Notes under the pieces: model-generated
Told to the model about the DNA's origin: nothing
The model's input: the letters and a program-made list of their open reading frames with translations, nothing else
The model's database searches: none
In this document: positions 42,501-54,242 of the stretch, piece by piece
Position numbering within the stretch: position 1 is the first letter of the stretch
Layout: the number at the start of each line of letters is the position of its first letter
NCBI RefSeq assembly: GCF_000687475.1
Contig: NC_057317.1
Coordinates: 4,092,501 to 4,156,500 of the forward strand
Source of the DNA: Ustilaginoidea virens
Lineage: Eukaryota; Ascomycota; Sordariomycetes; Hypocreales; Clavicipitaceae
Reading direction: 5' to 3'
Length of the DNA: 64,000 nt
Made by a program: the position numbers and the translations under genes

Positions 42501-43798
42501 ATATAGGCTAGGCAGCGAAAATCAGCATCTTTAACCTTATTAAGGTTAGACAGACCAGGGGTATTAGCACAGGTCTTTTTAAGTAGCTGAATACCTATAT
42601 GCCCTAGCCGTATATGCCAAATGCCGGCTAACTGTAATAGCTTCTGATATTCTGTATCAGCAGCTACAGGGGCAGGAGTAGGGCTAGTAGCCACTACGGG
42701 ATTTTCGCTAGTCGTAATAGCGGGCTCTTCGCTAGTCATAATAGCGGGAGAGTTGGTAGTAGGGCTAGTAGCCTCTACAGGTTCCTTACTAGTTGCAGTA
42801 GTAGGAACAGGGGTAATAGTGGTATCCTCAGGATCACTATAATCAGCAGAGTTAGTAGGGCTGGGGACCTCTACTGTTATACTATTAGTAACAGTATAAT
42901 GGCTGCAAGGTTGATGTAGTAGTGGTGTATCTATTCCTTTTTGTGGAAGGAAAAAGCCGTATTTTTCAAAGTTAAAAATGCCGATACATTTACGGCTTGC
43001 TGACCAAAGCTGATTTTTAATTAGTACCCCTTTAGCGGCATAGTGCTTTACACCGCTAATGATGTTAATATCCAAGGTAGGAATATATAGTGCATTCTTG
43101 AGCTCTATAATACCCCATTTGGTAGGATTAATACCCTGTAGAACAGTAAATCGTGCTGTGCCCCAACCAGTAGGGGAAATAGAGCCACCACCAGTAGTAA
43201 TTACAGGCTTATCATTCTTTTCAAAATGGTGAAAAGTGGTGAAATGCTTCTTATCATTAACAATATGACAAGTAGATCCTATATCGTAAAGGAGGGCATC
43301 CTTAGGGGTCCTACCGCCTGATTTAGCACTATAGCCTATATCAGTGGATATAGTGGTAGAAGAAGAGGAATAGGATATATTAGTATCCTGGGTATTATAA
43401 TTGCCTATAATAAAGGACTCGACATTTTGCTGTTTGCTGCTAGAGTCCTGTTTCTTCTTCTGTTGCTGCTTCTTTTTCCTATTATTAGTAGAATTATTCT
43501 TGCTATTATTAGTAGAAGCGGCGTTAGTGTTAGTAGGGCTAGTAGCCTCTACAGGGTCCTTGCTGTTCATATTAGTAGGACCGGAGATAGTAGGGCTAGT
43601 AGCCTCTACTAGTTCCTTGCTAATTATAATAGTAGGAACGTTACTATTTCGCCTACTAACTAAGCCTTGTATAAGGATAATTAGGGTGTTCATCTGGGAC
43701 TTTATATAGTCTATATCTAGCTGTAGTTGTACAGTAAGATCAGCTTTAGAGTCGGAATCCAAAGTGGCCTTATAAGTGGAAGGCCTAGACTGTGCCAT
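39575..43798 (-). CDS. Copia-1 polyprotein, unit 2 (identical to unit 1)
   Basis: The 1407-residue product is identical to that of unit 1, including the DIG protease site, Tyr432 and Lys558, so the same functional verdict applies: intact-looking reverse transcriptase and RNase H, probably inactive protease and integrase, no visible Gag. It lies exactly 5855 bp from unit 1. The shared lesions show that the units descend from one already mutated copy. Confidence 0.88.
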   Translation of the reverse strand: MAQSRPSTYKATLDSDSKADLTVQLQLDIDYIKSQMNTLIILIQGLVSRRNSNVPTIIISKELVEATSPTISGPTNMNSKDPVEATSPTNTNAASTNNSKNNSTNNRKKKQQQKKKQDSSSKQQNVESFIIGNYNTQDTNISYSSSSTTISTDIGYSAKSGGRTPKDALLYDIGSTCHIVNDKKHFTTFHHFEKNDKPVITTGGGSISPTGWGTARFTVLQGINPTKWGIIELKNALYIPTLDINIISGVKHYAAKGVLIKNQLWSASRKCIGIFNFEKYGFFLPQKGIDTPLLHQPCSHYTVTNSITVEVPSPTNSADYSDPEDTTITPVPTTATSKEPVEATSPTTNSPAIMTSEEPAITTSENPVVATSPTPAPVAADTEYQKLLQLAGIWHIRLGHIGIQLLKKTCANTPGLSNLNKVKDADFRCLAYIQAKKVRRPSKDAIPNPAKCLDIIEGDTFAISPMSYNKRPVVLILVDRKSRFRWLYLLPNREGTIVFKALQSFIQSLQVRYGKTPVEFHYDGGNEINKMLSDWLVEQGIAFNTSCPYIHEQNGLAKRSIRVIADRLRATMAWSRLPSNLWSAVITGVVMLVNITAVTNRPSSPYQELLKDYDQITPEHYPDLINLRAIGAAIEVLIPHEKRVKSRKLAPRTEPGRLLATLGNNTYLVYLLKKKVVTKTTFITFIHQNEGIGPISSGLEGDFHRGQNTGSEGVSSREPAILLDDLESIPDPTNLTNITNTNVIPDDLESMPDPTNTSVTNANATVDYLPKSEGTILQSPATAKDDLIDILTSLTPADLAGPTGPAGPAGSAIPASPTNPTSPTDLFPQEGNTLHHLIWDSCYAAKRKLAKKAPDGTPNSWKDVLRSPEKDLWIKALFKEFEQLLDTKVFQFIPKSSVPIDRKIIRNRPVFRVKKDANNQPIKYKARLVVKGFMQVEGKDFQHTYASTSIPPTWRVILALAASNNWEIEQIDFIGAFLNSELSETIYIDIPDGFLEFTESLLLTNSDSKLWSDIQRQRLLTLLKEAGFDPSIKQAILLKKALYGLKQAPREWQHRLKDLISSEGFLPLASDAAVFYNKQTSTFIVTYVDDCLLVGPNITYINQLKRKFHKVYTIEDRGPASFFLGVQIIRNRKEGLLWLHQAQFIAEVLAKFGLQDTKPQLIPLQPGILNESSGKDLSPTDQSLYQSLTGTIMWLMMMTRPDLAFPTQYLSRFMSKATNVHLNAAKGSFSYLKGTENLAICFSTTKSNQQPIITAYSDSDFAGCKETSKSTGGFLTTINSSPISWRSKRASLVVLFTLEAESDALLETIREVQWLSNLCKELEIDILRPIPLYCDNQGSISNSNDPNQHARTKHTLLKFRYIREQAQLGLVKITYLPTNSMPADGLTKPLPGPKFTRFRELLGLRAC

Positions 43799-44552
43799 TA
43801 TAGTGGTTAAAAGTCGTTAAAAATGGTGCTAATAGCTGTAGGAACAGATGAATAACCAGCTGAATAGCTAGCAAAATAGTCGAATAACTGGTAAAATAGC
43901 CAGTAAATATAGTGGCTAGTAGCCTACTATAAAAGGTAACCGCAGAGTATAGCGGCAGGTCTCAATATAAAAGCACAAATGCCGTAGGCGTTGTGCAAGT
44001 CCGTATTATAGCGTTGGTGTTCAAGGTGCTTATATAGTGCCGTAATATAAAGGTACCGTAAGTACCGTAGGTGCCGTAAATGCCGTAGAAGCCAGGTGCC
44101 GTAGGTGCCGTAGGTGCCGTAATATAAAAAGGTGCCGTAAGTACCGTACCAAAGGTGCTATAAGTGGGAGAGTATAACAAGTGCCGTATAGTGCAGTATA
44201 AGTCGTGCACTAGGGGAAAAGGTGTTATACAGTGGTATAGTGTGGTAGATATCACACTATAAAATCCGTAGGTGCCGTAGGTTACTCCGAAAATAACGTA
44301 AGGTTACGCTAAGAGTGCCGTAAGGTTATGCCGTAAGTTACCATAGGGGTACGCCGTTGATTGCCGCAGGGTAATGCCGTAAGTAACAAAGGGTAAGCCA
44401 AAGGTGATAATAGATAAGCCGAAGTTAATAAGGGTAAGCCGAAGATACCAAAGGATAGCTATATTAGTAGTACTAATAAGCAAGAGAGACCAAAGGGTGA
44501 ACACAAAAGAGGTAGGGTAAAAACAAAGAAGTATAAACCCGGGCTCATAACC
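43799..44552 (-). other. Copia-1 leader (unit 2)
   Basis: Same 754-bp leader as in unit 1, with the 9-bp GTGCCGTAG array and the tRNA-Met-like primer-binding site at 44538-44552. Confidence 0.6.
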
Positions 44553-45315
44553 TATTGCAATTCTCAAGGTCACTATAAAAGCAGAGCCTTACTAGCTAGC
44601 TAGATGGCACAAGACTGTCTGCGACCTGTGAACTAATCTTAGTATAAATACTAGATTTTTCACCAAGTCCTAAGACTATACAAGTGCTATAAAGCAGGGC
44701 AAGTGTAAAGGCAAGGCAAATATAAGATAACCAGAAACGCAGGGAAGGTGGGAGTTAAGAGGCATATAGTGCATTAACAGACTCGATTGTGCTGCCCTTC
44801 TACTATCTAGAAAGAAGGGGGAAAGCTATCCTATATATACACAAAGGAGGGGTGGGCCCAGGCATCCAGGGAAGCCAGTAAGAGGGCTCCCCGTAATGCT
44901 CGCTATAATACGTCAGCAACCCCGCTATATCCGACCTTTCCAACCACCCTAACCACCGCACTAGTAATTAGTCACCGCACTAGTAACTAGCCACCACGCT
45001 AGTGACTAACCACCACACTAGTGGACTAGCCACCACGCTAGTAGGCCACCACGCTAATTTAGCAATGCCACACCACGCTAGTAGGCCGCCACCACGCTAG
45101 TAGGCAACCACGCTAATTTAGCAATGCCACACCTTTTCAACAAGGCCTACCTTACTTGATATACAGTAAATAATCCACTGAAAATCCTTAAGGTAAAAGG
45201 CAAAGGCCTAAGGTAATACTATCATAAGTCCAAGAGGCGGTATAAGGGCTAGAAGGTTAGTAGGCCAGTAGGGCATAAGGCCAGCAGCCTAGTAGGCTAC
45301 TATAGGATTTTAACA
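44553..45315 (-). repeat. Copia-1 LTR C (5' LTR of unit 2)
   Basis: Third 763-bp LTR, apparently identical to LTRs A and B; it ends in TTTTAACA (plus strand) directly before the right target duplication. Confidence 0.9.
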
Positions 45316-45320
45316 ATTAC
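45316..45320. other. Target-site duplication (right), ATTAC
   Basis: Matches 32838-32842 and joins back to the Copia-2 sequence that copy II shows uninterrupted at about 63042-63070. Confidence 0.8.
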
Positions 45321-48300
45321 GCTGGGCCGTAGGCGTATTCTTATCGATGGTCGCGATCTTCTTACTTTAACCTTTCTAGCGTAATATTATACCGTCAGCA
45401 TTAGCCGTTAGCATATACCCGTTGAATATTAGGGGCATAGTTAGTAATAGCTTCGTCTTAGGCTTGGCGTTAAAGCCTGCCTTAGTAAGCTCTAATTCTT
45501 CCCGTTGGAAGAAGGCATCGTCACTTAGGCTAAGGGTATCATCAGTCTGCATACCTATAATACCGAAGCATATGCTAGTATCGCTAGTATAGTCAGGAGC
45601 GTTAGTACAGTCAGGAACGTCAGTACGGTTAGTAACATCAGTATAGTCAGTATTGTTATTACCGGCGGATATCAGCAAATAGGGGTCGTAGGTTAATATA
45701 GTCATGCCTAATTTCTCGCGATAGTGCTAGAAGTATATCGCCCACTAGTGGGTGCCTGCCTCAGCTATTCTGTATAGTAGCTTGACCACTTCTATAATAG
45801 TATTATTAGGATATTGGTGGGCTATCTGCTTGGGTAGTTTGGCAATAATCGACCGATTGAGGGTAGTTAATGACTGCACGTAAGCCTATATAATATCTTG
45901 TATCCAAAGAAATAGGCCGTAGGAGCGTTATAATAAAGGGGCTATTAATATAAGTAACCATTAATTAGCCCATTAGATTATAGGGAATTAAGTTAATATC
46001 AATCGCTTTTCATTATCGCTATGCCCTTAAATAATAAGCCTAGACTTCTTGTATAGCGTGTCTGTGCCTTTGCCCTTAATTTCTCGTATTATACGTAAGT
46101 TAAATAGGCATTAGGCTCCATATTGATCGATATTAAAGGTAATAAATCGGAACACATTATAGGCTTATAATGCTTTAATCTCTATATGGTCCGACTGCTT
46201 AAAAAGGTCTCTAGGGGTTATGATCTTGCCTTCTTAGCGTAATTAGCTAGCAAGCTGTAGGTCGGCTTACTCTTTAGCGGTCAGGAAAGAGGTGTTAATA
46301 ACGGTATTAGAAGCGATAGTATTAATGAGGGCCTCTTTTTGGTCCTCATTAATTATAACGTTGGATACTACCCTTACTGGTAATATTGGCCTGATTTGAT
46401 TAGGGCCAGTGGCTGGCGATAGATATATTACGGCTGCAGGTGTTATCGATAATGCTGCGGCTGTAGGTATCGTCGCGGCTGGAGGTGCGGCTGCAGCCGG
46501 TACCCTAACTTTTAGCCTGCCGGGGCGGGCCGGGCCTTCGGTATAGATGATATCTTTAGGATCGTTAGTAGCAGGATCGCTATTAAGGTCGTGGTTATAA
46601 GGCTTAACGACCGTTGACCGGAACTTGACTAGGCTATATGGCATCTATACGATATAGGTCTTACTATCGAGGCTAATTAGCTGGTACGGCCTATGCTATC
46701 CACCCTTTTCTCTCTATACCCGTATATCAGACTATAGGGGTAGTCGGTAGATAGGCCATATATTTAGGCCATTCCATTAGGCGAGGGTATCGCGAACCTA
46801 TCGCTTAGCGAGGCATTTCCTAGCTTTATTAGTAGCCTTTCGTAATATTAAGGCACGTTATAATACTAATAGGCTAGGGGGTAAGTTATTTATAAGTCGG
46901 GGATACGCTCCAAAGACTAGTAACGTAGGTACGAGGCCGTTAGGCCTAGCAGAATTATTAACGGCTTTAATAGCTAGCTATAGTTTCTGTTCCCTTATTA
47001 ATAGGTCGCCTACTTCTTTATTAACGATAGTATAGGCTCTACGTAATAGGGTATAGTATCTCTCGACTTTACTAATGCTATAGTAGGCTTCGATGGGGAT
47101 TTTATCTATATTAATAGAGAAAAGCCAGGCATTATAACGGAATTTAGTAGAGGCGAAGTTTAGACCGGCATCGTAAACTATCTAATCCAGCGGGCTAAAG
47201 TAAGTATCGATCTAGCATTCCTTAAGGGTATTCTAGACGTCTTAGGCCTTTTATCTTTATAGATTAAGGAACCTAGCTGCCTAGAAGCTTATTGCAGCAT
47301 CCACGATATATAATACCGGCCGATTATTAATATAAAGAATATCGACGATAATTTTATAGTTAAATTAGCTAGTATCGTTATCCTTAAGGGTGAATTTAAA
47401 CCGGTTAGGTGCCTTTGCGTTCATCTGGCATTGATGGCATATATAGGTAATACTCTCGATGATATTACGGTTAATATCCTTATAACCAGCCCGTTAAAGC
47501 AATTTAGAGAGCCTATTAATAAAGGGGTGCCCGAATCGACGATATAGCTAATGGATTTCCTATAACGATAGATAGAAAGCTATAGTATCTATAGCATTAA
47601 GAGTCCACTATAGATGCCCCTATTTCCTGATAATTGGAACCTTAATATTCCCTTAGATTAACAGGTTATCGATATTATCTAGCTTTACGCCCATCCTATC
47701 TATATCCGTAATAGAATAGAGAAAGGGGGTGCTGCTATTAAGAACGTAGAAGGGGATATTGCTAAATATCGTCGGAATATTTAGTATGCTAAAAGATATG
47801 GTAGAGCCTGCTCTAAAATTAATAGTATACTACTTATTCGTTGACTCGATTATTAAAGATTTTATTACTCTTATTAGGGCTCTTGCTTGCCCTATGCCTG
47901 CTATAGATAGGCCAGAGGCGCCGGTATCCGGTAGGATTCCGCAGAAGGTATGGTCACTATACCGTTCTTCTTCTAGGAAGGCAGAATTACGGTCCGGTGA
48001 GGGCATTCGGAAAGGGTCAATCTATAGGAAGGCATATCGGCACGATTTATCCTATAGGGCTTGTAACGTCTCGATAGATAAAGAAGGTGATGGTTCTGTT
48101 TGCGCAGGGGTTAAGAAGTACTAAGTGGCTGTAATTTGCGGTGCGATAGCGTCTTCTGTTTCCTAATATATAACCCCTGCTATTATGACTTTAATATCTT
48201 TAACGATATCGTTAAAATTAGCATCTTCGAGGGCTTGGTTAGTAGTCCCTTTGTATTCCTATAGGAAAATGCGGAATTTCTTATCATTAGGGGCGGTATA

Positions 48301-48365
48301 GTTGGAACGGTTCTTCAGCCATTATGCCTTTAATTCTTATTATTCTTAGGCAGTATGGTTAGATA

Positions 48366-48370
48366 ACTAA
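48366..48370. other. Target-site duplication (left), ACTAA
   Basis: ACTAA at 48366-48370 is repeated at 54978-54982, flanking the third Copia-1 element. Confidence 0.8.
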
Positions 48371-49106
48371 TATTGCAATTCTCAAGGTCACTATAAAAGC
48401 AGAGCCTTACTAGCTAGCTAGATGGCATAAGACTGTCTGCGACCTGTGAACTAATCTTAGTATAATACTAGATTTTTCACCAAGTCCTAAGACTATACAA
48501 GTGCTATAAAGCAAGGCAAGTGTAAAGGCAAGGCAAATATAAGATAACCAGAAAACGCAGGGAAGGTAAGAAGTTAAGAGGCATATAGTGCATTAACAGA
48601 CTCGATTGTGCTACCCTTCTACTATCTAGAAAGAAGGGGAAAAGCTATCCTATATATACACGAAGGAGGGGTGGGCCCAGGCATCCAAGGTAGCCAGTAA
48701 GAAAGCTCCCCGTAATGCTCGCTTTGCCACGTATATAATACGTCAGCAGCCCCACTATATCCAGCCTTTCCAACCACCCTAACCACCGCACTAGTAACTA
48801 GTCACCACACTAGTAACTAGCCACCACGCTAGTGACTACCCACCACACTAGTGGACTAGCCACCACACTAGTAGGCCGCCACCACACTAGTAGGCCCACC
48901 ACGCTAATTTAGCAATGCCACACCTTTTTAGCAAGGCCTACCTTACTTGATATACAGTAAATAATCCACTGAAAATCCTTAAGGTAAAAGGCAAAGGCCT
49001 AAGGTAATACTACCATAAGTCCAAGAGGCGGTATAAGGACTAGAAGGTCAGTAAGCCAGTAGGGCATTAGGCCAGCAGCCTAGTAGGCTACTATAGGATT
49101 TTAACA
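48371..49106 (-). repeat. Copia-1 copy 3, 3' LTR
   Basis: 736 bp; same ends as the other Copia-1 LTRs (plus strand TATTGCAATT to TTTTAACA) with a shortened internal minisatellite. Confidence 0.9.
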
Positions 49107-49227
49107 CCCCCTCTGATTAGCTACTGTAGTAGCAAGCTAATCGTATAAAGGATAGGGAAAGAAAATGCAGTAAAAAATGCTAAGGAAAAACATAAGAAAA
49201 ACCTTAGTAAAAGTAAGTTAGTATAAG

Positions 49228-52200
49228 TTAGCAGGCCCTAAGACCTAGTAACTCGCGGAACCTAGTAAATTTAGGGCCCGGCAGTGGCTTCGTAAGACCG
49301 TCAGCAGGCATACTATTAGTAGGTAAATAGGTAATTTTAACCAAGCCCAGCTGGGCTTGCTCCCTAATATACCGGAATTTTAATAGCGTATGCTTAGTGC
49401 GAGCGTGCTGATTAGGGTCGTTAGAATTCGAAATGGAGCCCTGGTTATCGCAATATAGCGGTATAGGGCGTAAAATATCAATTTCCAGCTCTTTACAAAG
49501 GTTAGAAAGCCACTGTACCTCACGGATAGTCTTAAGTAATGCATCAGATTTAGCTTCTAAAGTAGATAGCACTACTAAAGAGGCTCGCTTAGAACGCCAG
49601 CTAATAGGACCACTATTAATAGTAGTCAAGAAGCCTCTAGTGGATTTAGAGGTTTCTTTACAGCCAGTAAAGTCGCTATTAGAATAAGCGGTTATAATAG
49701 GCTGTTGATTGCTTTTAGTAGTACTAAAGCAAATAGCTAGGTTCTCAGTGCCTTTAAGGTAGCTAAAGCTGCCTTTCGCAGCATTTAGATGTATATTAGT
49801 TGCCTTGGATATAAACCGGGAGAGGTATTGGGTAGGAAATGCTAGGTCGGGCCTAATTATCATCATAAGCCATATTATAGTGCCAGTAAGGCTCTGATAA
49901 AGGCTCTGATTAGTAGGGCTAAGGTCTTTTCCACTAGATTCATTTAGAAACCCTGGTTGAAGTGGAATTAGCTGAGGTTTAGTATCCTGTAGACCGAATT
50001 TAGCTAGGACCTCTGCTATAAATTGGGCTTGGTATAGCCATAATAGACCTTCCTTCCTATTTCGTATAATTTGTACGCCTAGAAAGAAGGAAGCCGGACC
50101 GCGGTCTTCAATAGCATAGACCTTATAAAATTTCCTTTTTAGCTGGTTAATATAAGTTATATTTGGACCAACTAATAGGCAATCGTCAATATAAGTAACG
50201 ATAAAGGTGCTGGTTTGCTTATTATAAAAGACGGCAGCATCAGAAGCTAAAGGTAAGAAGCCTTCACTAGAAATCAGGTCTTTTAGCCGGTATTGCCATT
50301 CGCGGGGTGCTTGTTTTAGCCCGTATAGGGCCTTCTTTAGTAAAATAGCTTGCTTAATAGAGGGATCAAAACCGGCTTCTTTAAGCAGAGTTAGTAGCCG
50401 TTGACGCTGTATATTAGACCAAAGCTTGCTATTAGTTAGTAGACTTTCTGTAAATTTAAGAAATCCGTCAGGGATATCTATATAAATAGTTTCAGAAAGT
50501 TCGCTATTTAGGAAGGCGCCTATAAAGTCGATCTGCTCTATTTCCCAGTTATTACTAGCAGCTAAAGCCAGTATAACCCTCCAGGTAGGTGGGATAGAGG
50601 TAGAGGCATAAGTATGCTGAAAATCCTTTCTTTCGACTTGCATAAAACCCTTAACCACTAATCTAGCCTTATATTTTATAGGCTGATTATTGGCATCCTT
50701 TTTAACCCGAAAAACAGGCCTATTGCGTATAATTTTCCTATCAATAGGAACGCTAGACTTAGGAATGAATTGGAAGACTTTAGTATCCAAAAGCTGCTCG
50801 AATTCCTTAAATAGTGCCTTTATCCAAAGGTCTTTTTCTTTTTCAGGGCATTATAGCACATCCTTCTAGCTATTAGGCGTACCATCAGGGGCCTTTTTAG
50901 CTAGCTTACGCTTAGCTGCATAGCAGGAATCCTATATTAGGTGATATAAATTATAATTAGGGAATAAGTCGGTAGGGCTAGTAGGGTTAGCAGGGCTAGC
51001 AGGGCCAACAGGGCCAATAGGGCCAGTAGGGCCAACAGGGCCAGCAGGGCCAACAGGGCCAGTAGGGCTAGTAAGGTCGGCAGGAGTAAGGCTAGTAAGG
51101 ATATCTATAAGGTCATCCTTTGTAGTAGCCGGGGACTGTAATATAGGACGGTTATCCAAGGTAGGACGGTTATCTAAGGTAGCATTAGTATTAATAACGC
51201 TAGTATTAGTAGGGTCTGGCATGCTTTCTAGGTCATCCGGTATAGCATTAGTGTTAGTAATGCTAGTAAGGTTAGTAGAGTTAGTAGGGTCAGGAATGCT
51301 TTCTAGGTCATCTAGTAAAATAGCAGGTTCTCTGCTAAATACCCCCTCTGAACCTGTATTTTGCCCTCTGTGAAAGTCTCCTTCTAGGCCATTAGAAATA
51401 GGGCCTATACCTTCATTTTGATGAATAAAGGTAATAAAAGTTGTTTTAGTAATAACCTTCTTCTTTAGAAGGTAGACTAGGTAAGTATTATTACCTAGAG
51501 TGGCAAGGAGCCTACTAGGCTCGGTATAGGGCGCTAATTTGCGGCTTTTTATACGCTTTTCGTGTGGTATAAGCACTTCAATAGCTGCTCCAATAGCCCT
51601 AAGGTTAATAAGATCAGGGTAGTGCTCCGGCGAAATATGGTTATAATCCTTTAGTAGCTCCTGATAGGGGCTAGAAGGTCTGTTAGTAATAGCTGTTATA
51701 TTTACTAGCATAATAACGCCGGTAATAACAGCAGACCAGAGGTTAGATGGTAGTCTTGACCAAGCTATAGTAGCATGTAGCCTATCAGCTATAACCCTAA
51801 TAGACTGCTCAGCTAGACCGTTTTGTTTGTGAATATAAGGGCAAGAGGTATTAAAAGCTATACCCTGTTCGACAAGCCAATCACTAAGCATTTTGTTGAT
51901 TTCATTTCCACTATTATAGTGGAATTCAATAGGCGTTTTACCATATCTGACCTGTAGGCTCTGTATAAAGCTCTGTAATGCTTTAAAAACAATAGTGCCT
52001 TCCCTATTAGGCAGTAAGTAAAGCCAACGGAATCGGGATTTTCTGTCTATTAATATAAGGGCAACAGATCGTTTATTGTATGGTGTGGGTGATATAGCAA
52101 AAGTATCACCTTCTATAATATCCAGGCATTTAGCTGGATTAGGTATCGCATCTTTAGAAGGTCTTCTAACCTTTTTAGCCTGTATATAGGCTAGATAGCG

Positions 52201-53514
52201 AAAATCAGCATCTTTAACCTTATTAAGGTTAGGTAGACCAGGGGTATTAGCACAGGTCTTTTTAAGTAGCTGAATACCTATATGCCCTAGCCGTACATGC
52301 CAAATGCCGGCTAATTGTAATAGCTTCTGATATTCTGTATCAGCAGCTATAGGGGCAGGAGTGGGGTTAGTAACCTCTATAGGGTCTTCGCTAGTCGTAA
52401 TAGCGGAAGGTTAGGTAGTAGGGCTAGTAGCCTCTACAGGTTCCTTACTAGTCGCAGTAGTAGGAACGGGGGTAATAGTGGTTTCCTTAGGATCACTATA
52501 ATCAGCAGGGTTAGTAGGGCTGGGGACCTCTACTACTATACTATTAGTATAGTGGCTGCAAGGTTGATGCAGTAGTGGTGTGTCTATTCCTTTCTGTGGA
52601 AGGAAAAAGCCGTATTTTTCGAAGTTAAAAATGCCGATGCATTTACGGCTTGCTGACCAAAGCTGATTTCTAATTAGTACCCCTTTAGCGGTATAGTGCT
52701 TTACACCGCTAATAATATTAATATCTAAGGTAGGAATATATAGTGCATTCTTGAGCTCTATAATACCCCATTTAGTGGGATTAACGCCCTGTAGCACAGT
52801 AAATCGTGCTGTGCCCCAACCAGTAGGGGAAATAGGGCTACCACTAGTAGTAATTACTGGCTTATTATCCTTCTCAAAATGGTGAAAAGTAGTGAAATAC
52901 TTCTTATTATTTACAATATGATAAGTAGAGCCTGTATCGTAAAGGAGGGCATCCTTAGGGGTCCTACCGCCTGATTTAGCACTATAGCTTATATCAGTGG
53001 ATATAGTGGTAGAAGAAGAGGAATAGGATATATTAGTATCCTGGGTATTATAATTGCCTATAATAAAGGACTCGATATTTTGCTGTTTGCTGCTGTTATT
53101 AGAGTCCTATTCCTTCTTCTTTTGCTGCTTCTTTTTCCTATTATTAGTAGAATTATTCTTACTATTATTAGTAGAAGCGGCATTAATAGTAGTAGGGCTA
53201 GTAGCCTCTACAGGGTCCTTGCTAGTCGTAATAGCAGAAGGTTGGATAGTAGGGCTAGTAGCCTCTACAGGGTCCTTACTGTTTATATTAGTAGGACCGG
53301 AGATAGTAGGGCTAGTAGCCTCTACTAGTTCTTTGCTAATTGTAATAGTAGGAACGTTACTATTTTGCCTACTAACTAAGCCTTGTATAAGGGTAGTTAG
53401 GGTATTCATCTGGGACTTTATATAGTCTATATCTAGCTGTAGTCGTGCAGTAAGATCAGCTTTAGAGTTGGAATCTAAAGTGGCCTTATAAGTGGAAGGC
53501 CTAGACTGTGCCAT
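49228..53514 (-). pseudogene. Copia-1 polyprotein remnant, copy 3
   Basis: The same polyprotein as units 1 and 2 but broken into pieces: 53514-53107 (N-terminus, ending at a stop where CAG became TAG), 52797-52411, 51891-50932 (end of integrase and spacer) and 50790-49228 (RT and RNase H, 520 residues). It keeps residues lost in the tandem units: the protease reads YDTGSTYHIV, and the integrase keeps Glu in NGLAEQS. It has lost others: both zinc-finger Cys are Tyr (RYLAY), and the RT box is YIDD. An extra VEATSPT repeat and an expanded Gly-Pro-x run set its spacer apart. Confidence 0.85.
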
Positions 53515-54242
53515 TATAGTGGTTAAAAGTCGTTAAAAATGGTGCCAATAGCTGTAGGAATAGATGAATAACCAGCTAAATAGCTGGCAAAATAGTCGAG
53601 TAACTAGCTGGACAGCTAGTAAATATAGCGGCTAGTAGCCTACTATAAAAGGTAACCGCAGAGTATAGCGGTAGGTCTCAATATAAAAGAGCACAGATGC
53701 CGTAGGCGTTGTGTAAGTCTGTATTATAGCGTTGGTATTCAAGGTGCTTATATGGTGCCGTAATATAAAGGTGCCGTAAGTGCCGTAGGTGCCGTAGGTG
53801 CCGTAGGTGCCGTAATATAAAAGGTGCCGTAAGTGCCGTACCAAAAGTGCTATAAGTAGGAGAGTATAACAGGTGACGTATAGTGCAGTGGGTGTCGTGC
53901 ACTAGGTGTAAAAGTGTTATACAGTGGTATAATGTGGTAGATATCACACTATAAAATCCGTAGGTGCCGTAGGTTACGCCGAAAATAACATAAGGTTACG
54001 CTAAAAGTGCCGTGAGGTTACGCCGTAAGTTGCCGTTAGATACGCCGTTGATTGCCGCAGGGTAATACCGTAGGTAATAGAGGGTAAGCCAAAGGTGATA
54101 ATAGGTAAGCCGAAGTTAATAAGGGTAAGCCGAAGATACCAAAGGATAGCTATATTAGTAGTACTAATAAGCAAAAGAGACCAAGGGGTGAACACAAAAA
54201 GGTAGGGTAAAAACAAAAAAGTAAAAACCCGGGCTCATAACC

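Larger units (their letters stand above)
32843..45315 (-). mobile_element. Copia-1 tandem: LTR-internal-LTR-internal-LTR
   Basis: Three 763-bp LTRs (32843-33605, 38698-39460 and 44553-45315) alternate with two 5092-bp internal regions, each with a 1407-codon polyprotein on the minus strand. The repeat period is exactly 5855 bp at both steps, and the copies look identical wherever I compared them. A single 5-bp target duplication (ATTAC) flanks the whole array, not each element. The domain order protease, integrase, reverse transcriptase, RNase H identifies a Ty1/copia (Pseudoviridae-type) retrotransposon. The structure fits unequal recombination between LTRs, or an assembly duplication. Confidence 0.9.
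45316..48370 (-). mobile_element. Copia-2 copy I, middle part (RT and integrase remnants)
   Basis: Continues Copia-2 exactly where 32842 left off. Minus-strand readings contain a copia reverse-transcriptase stretch (45376-45705, with TYDPYLLIS and DDTLSLSDDAFF), a Pro/Ala-rich spacer (46267-46644), and an integrase core at about 46650-47450, recognisable from stretches such as VDILYINNRPVLYIVDAA and EAYYSISKVERY separated by stops. Frameshifts and many TAG/TAA codons (often where TGG or CAG is expected) show that it is dead. It ends at 48370 with the target duplication ACTAA. Confidence 0.72.
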
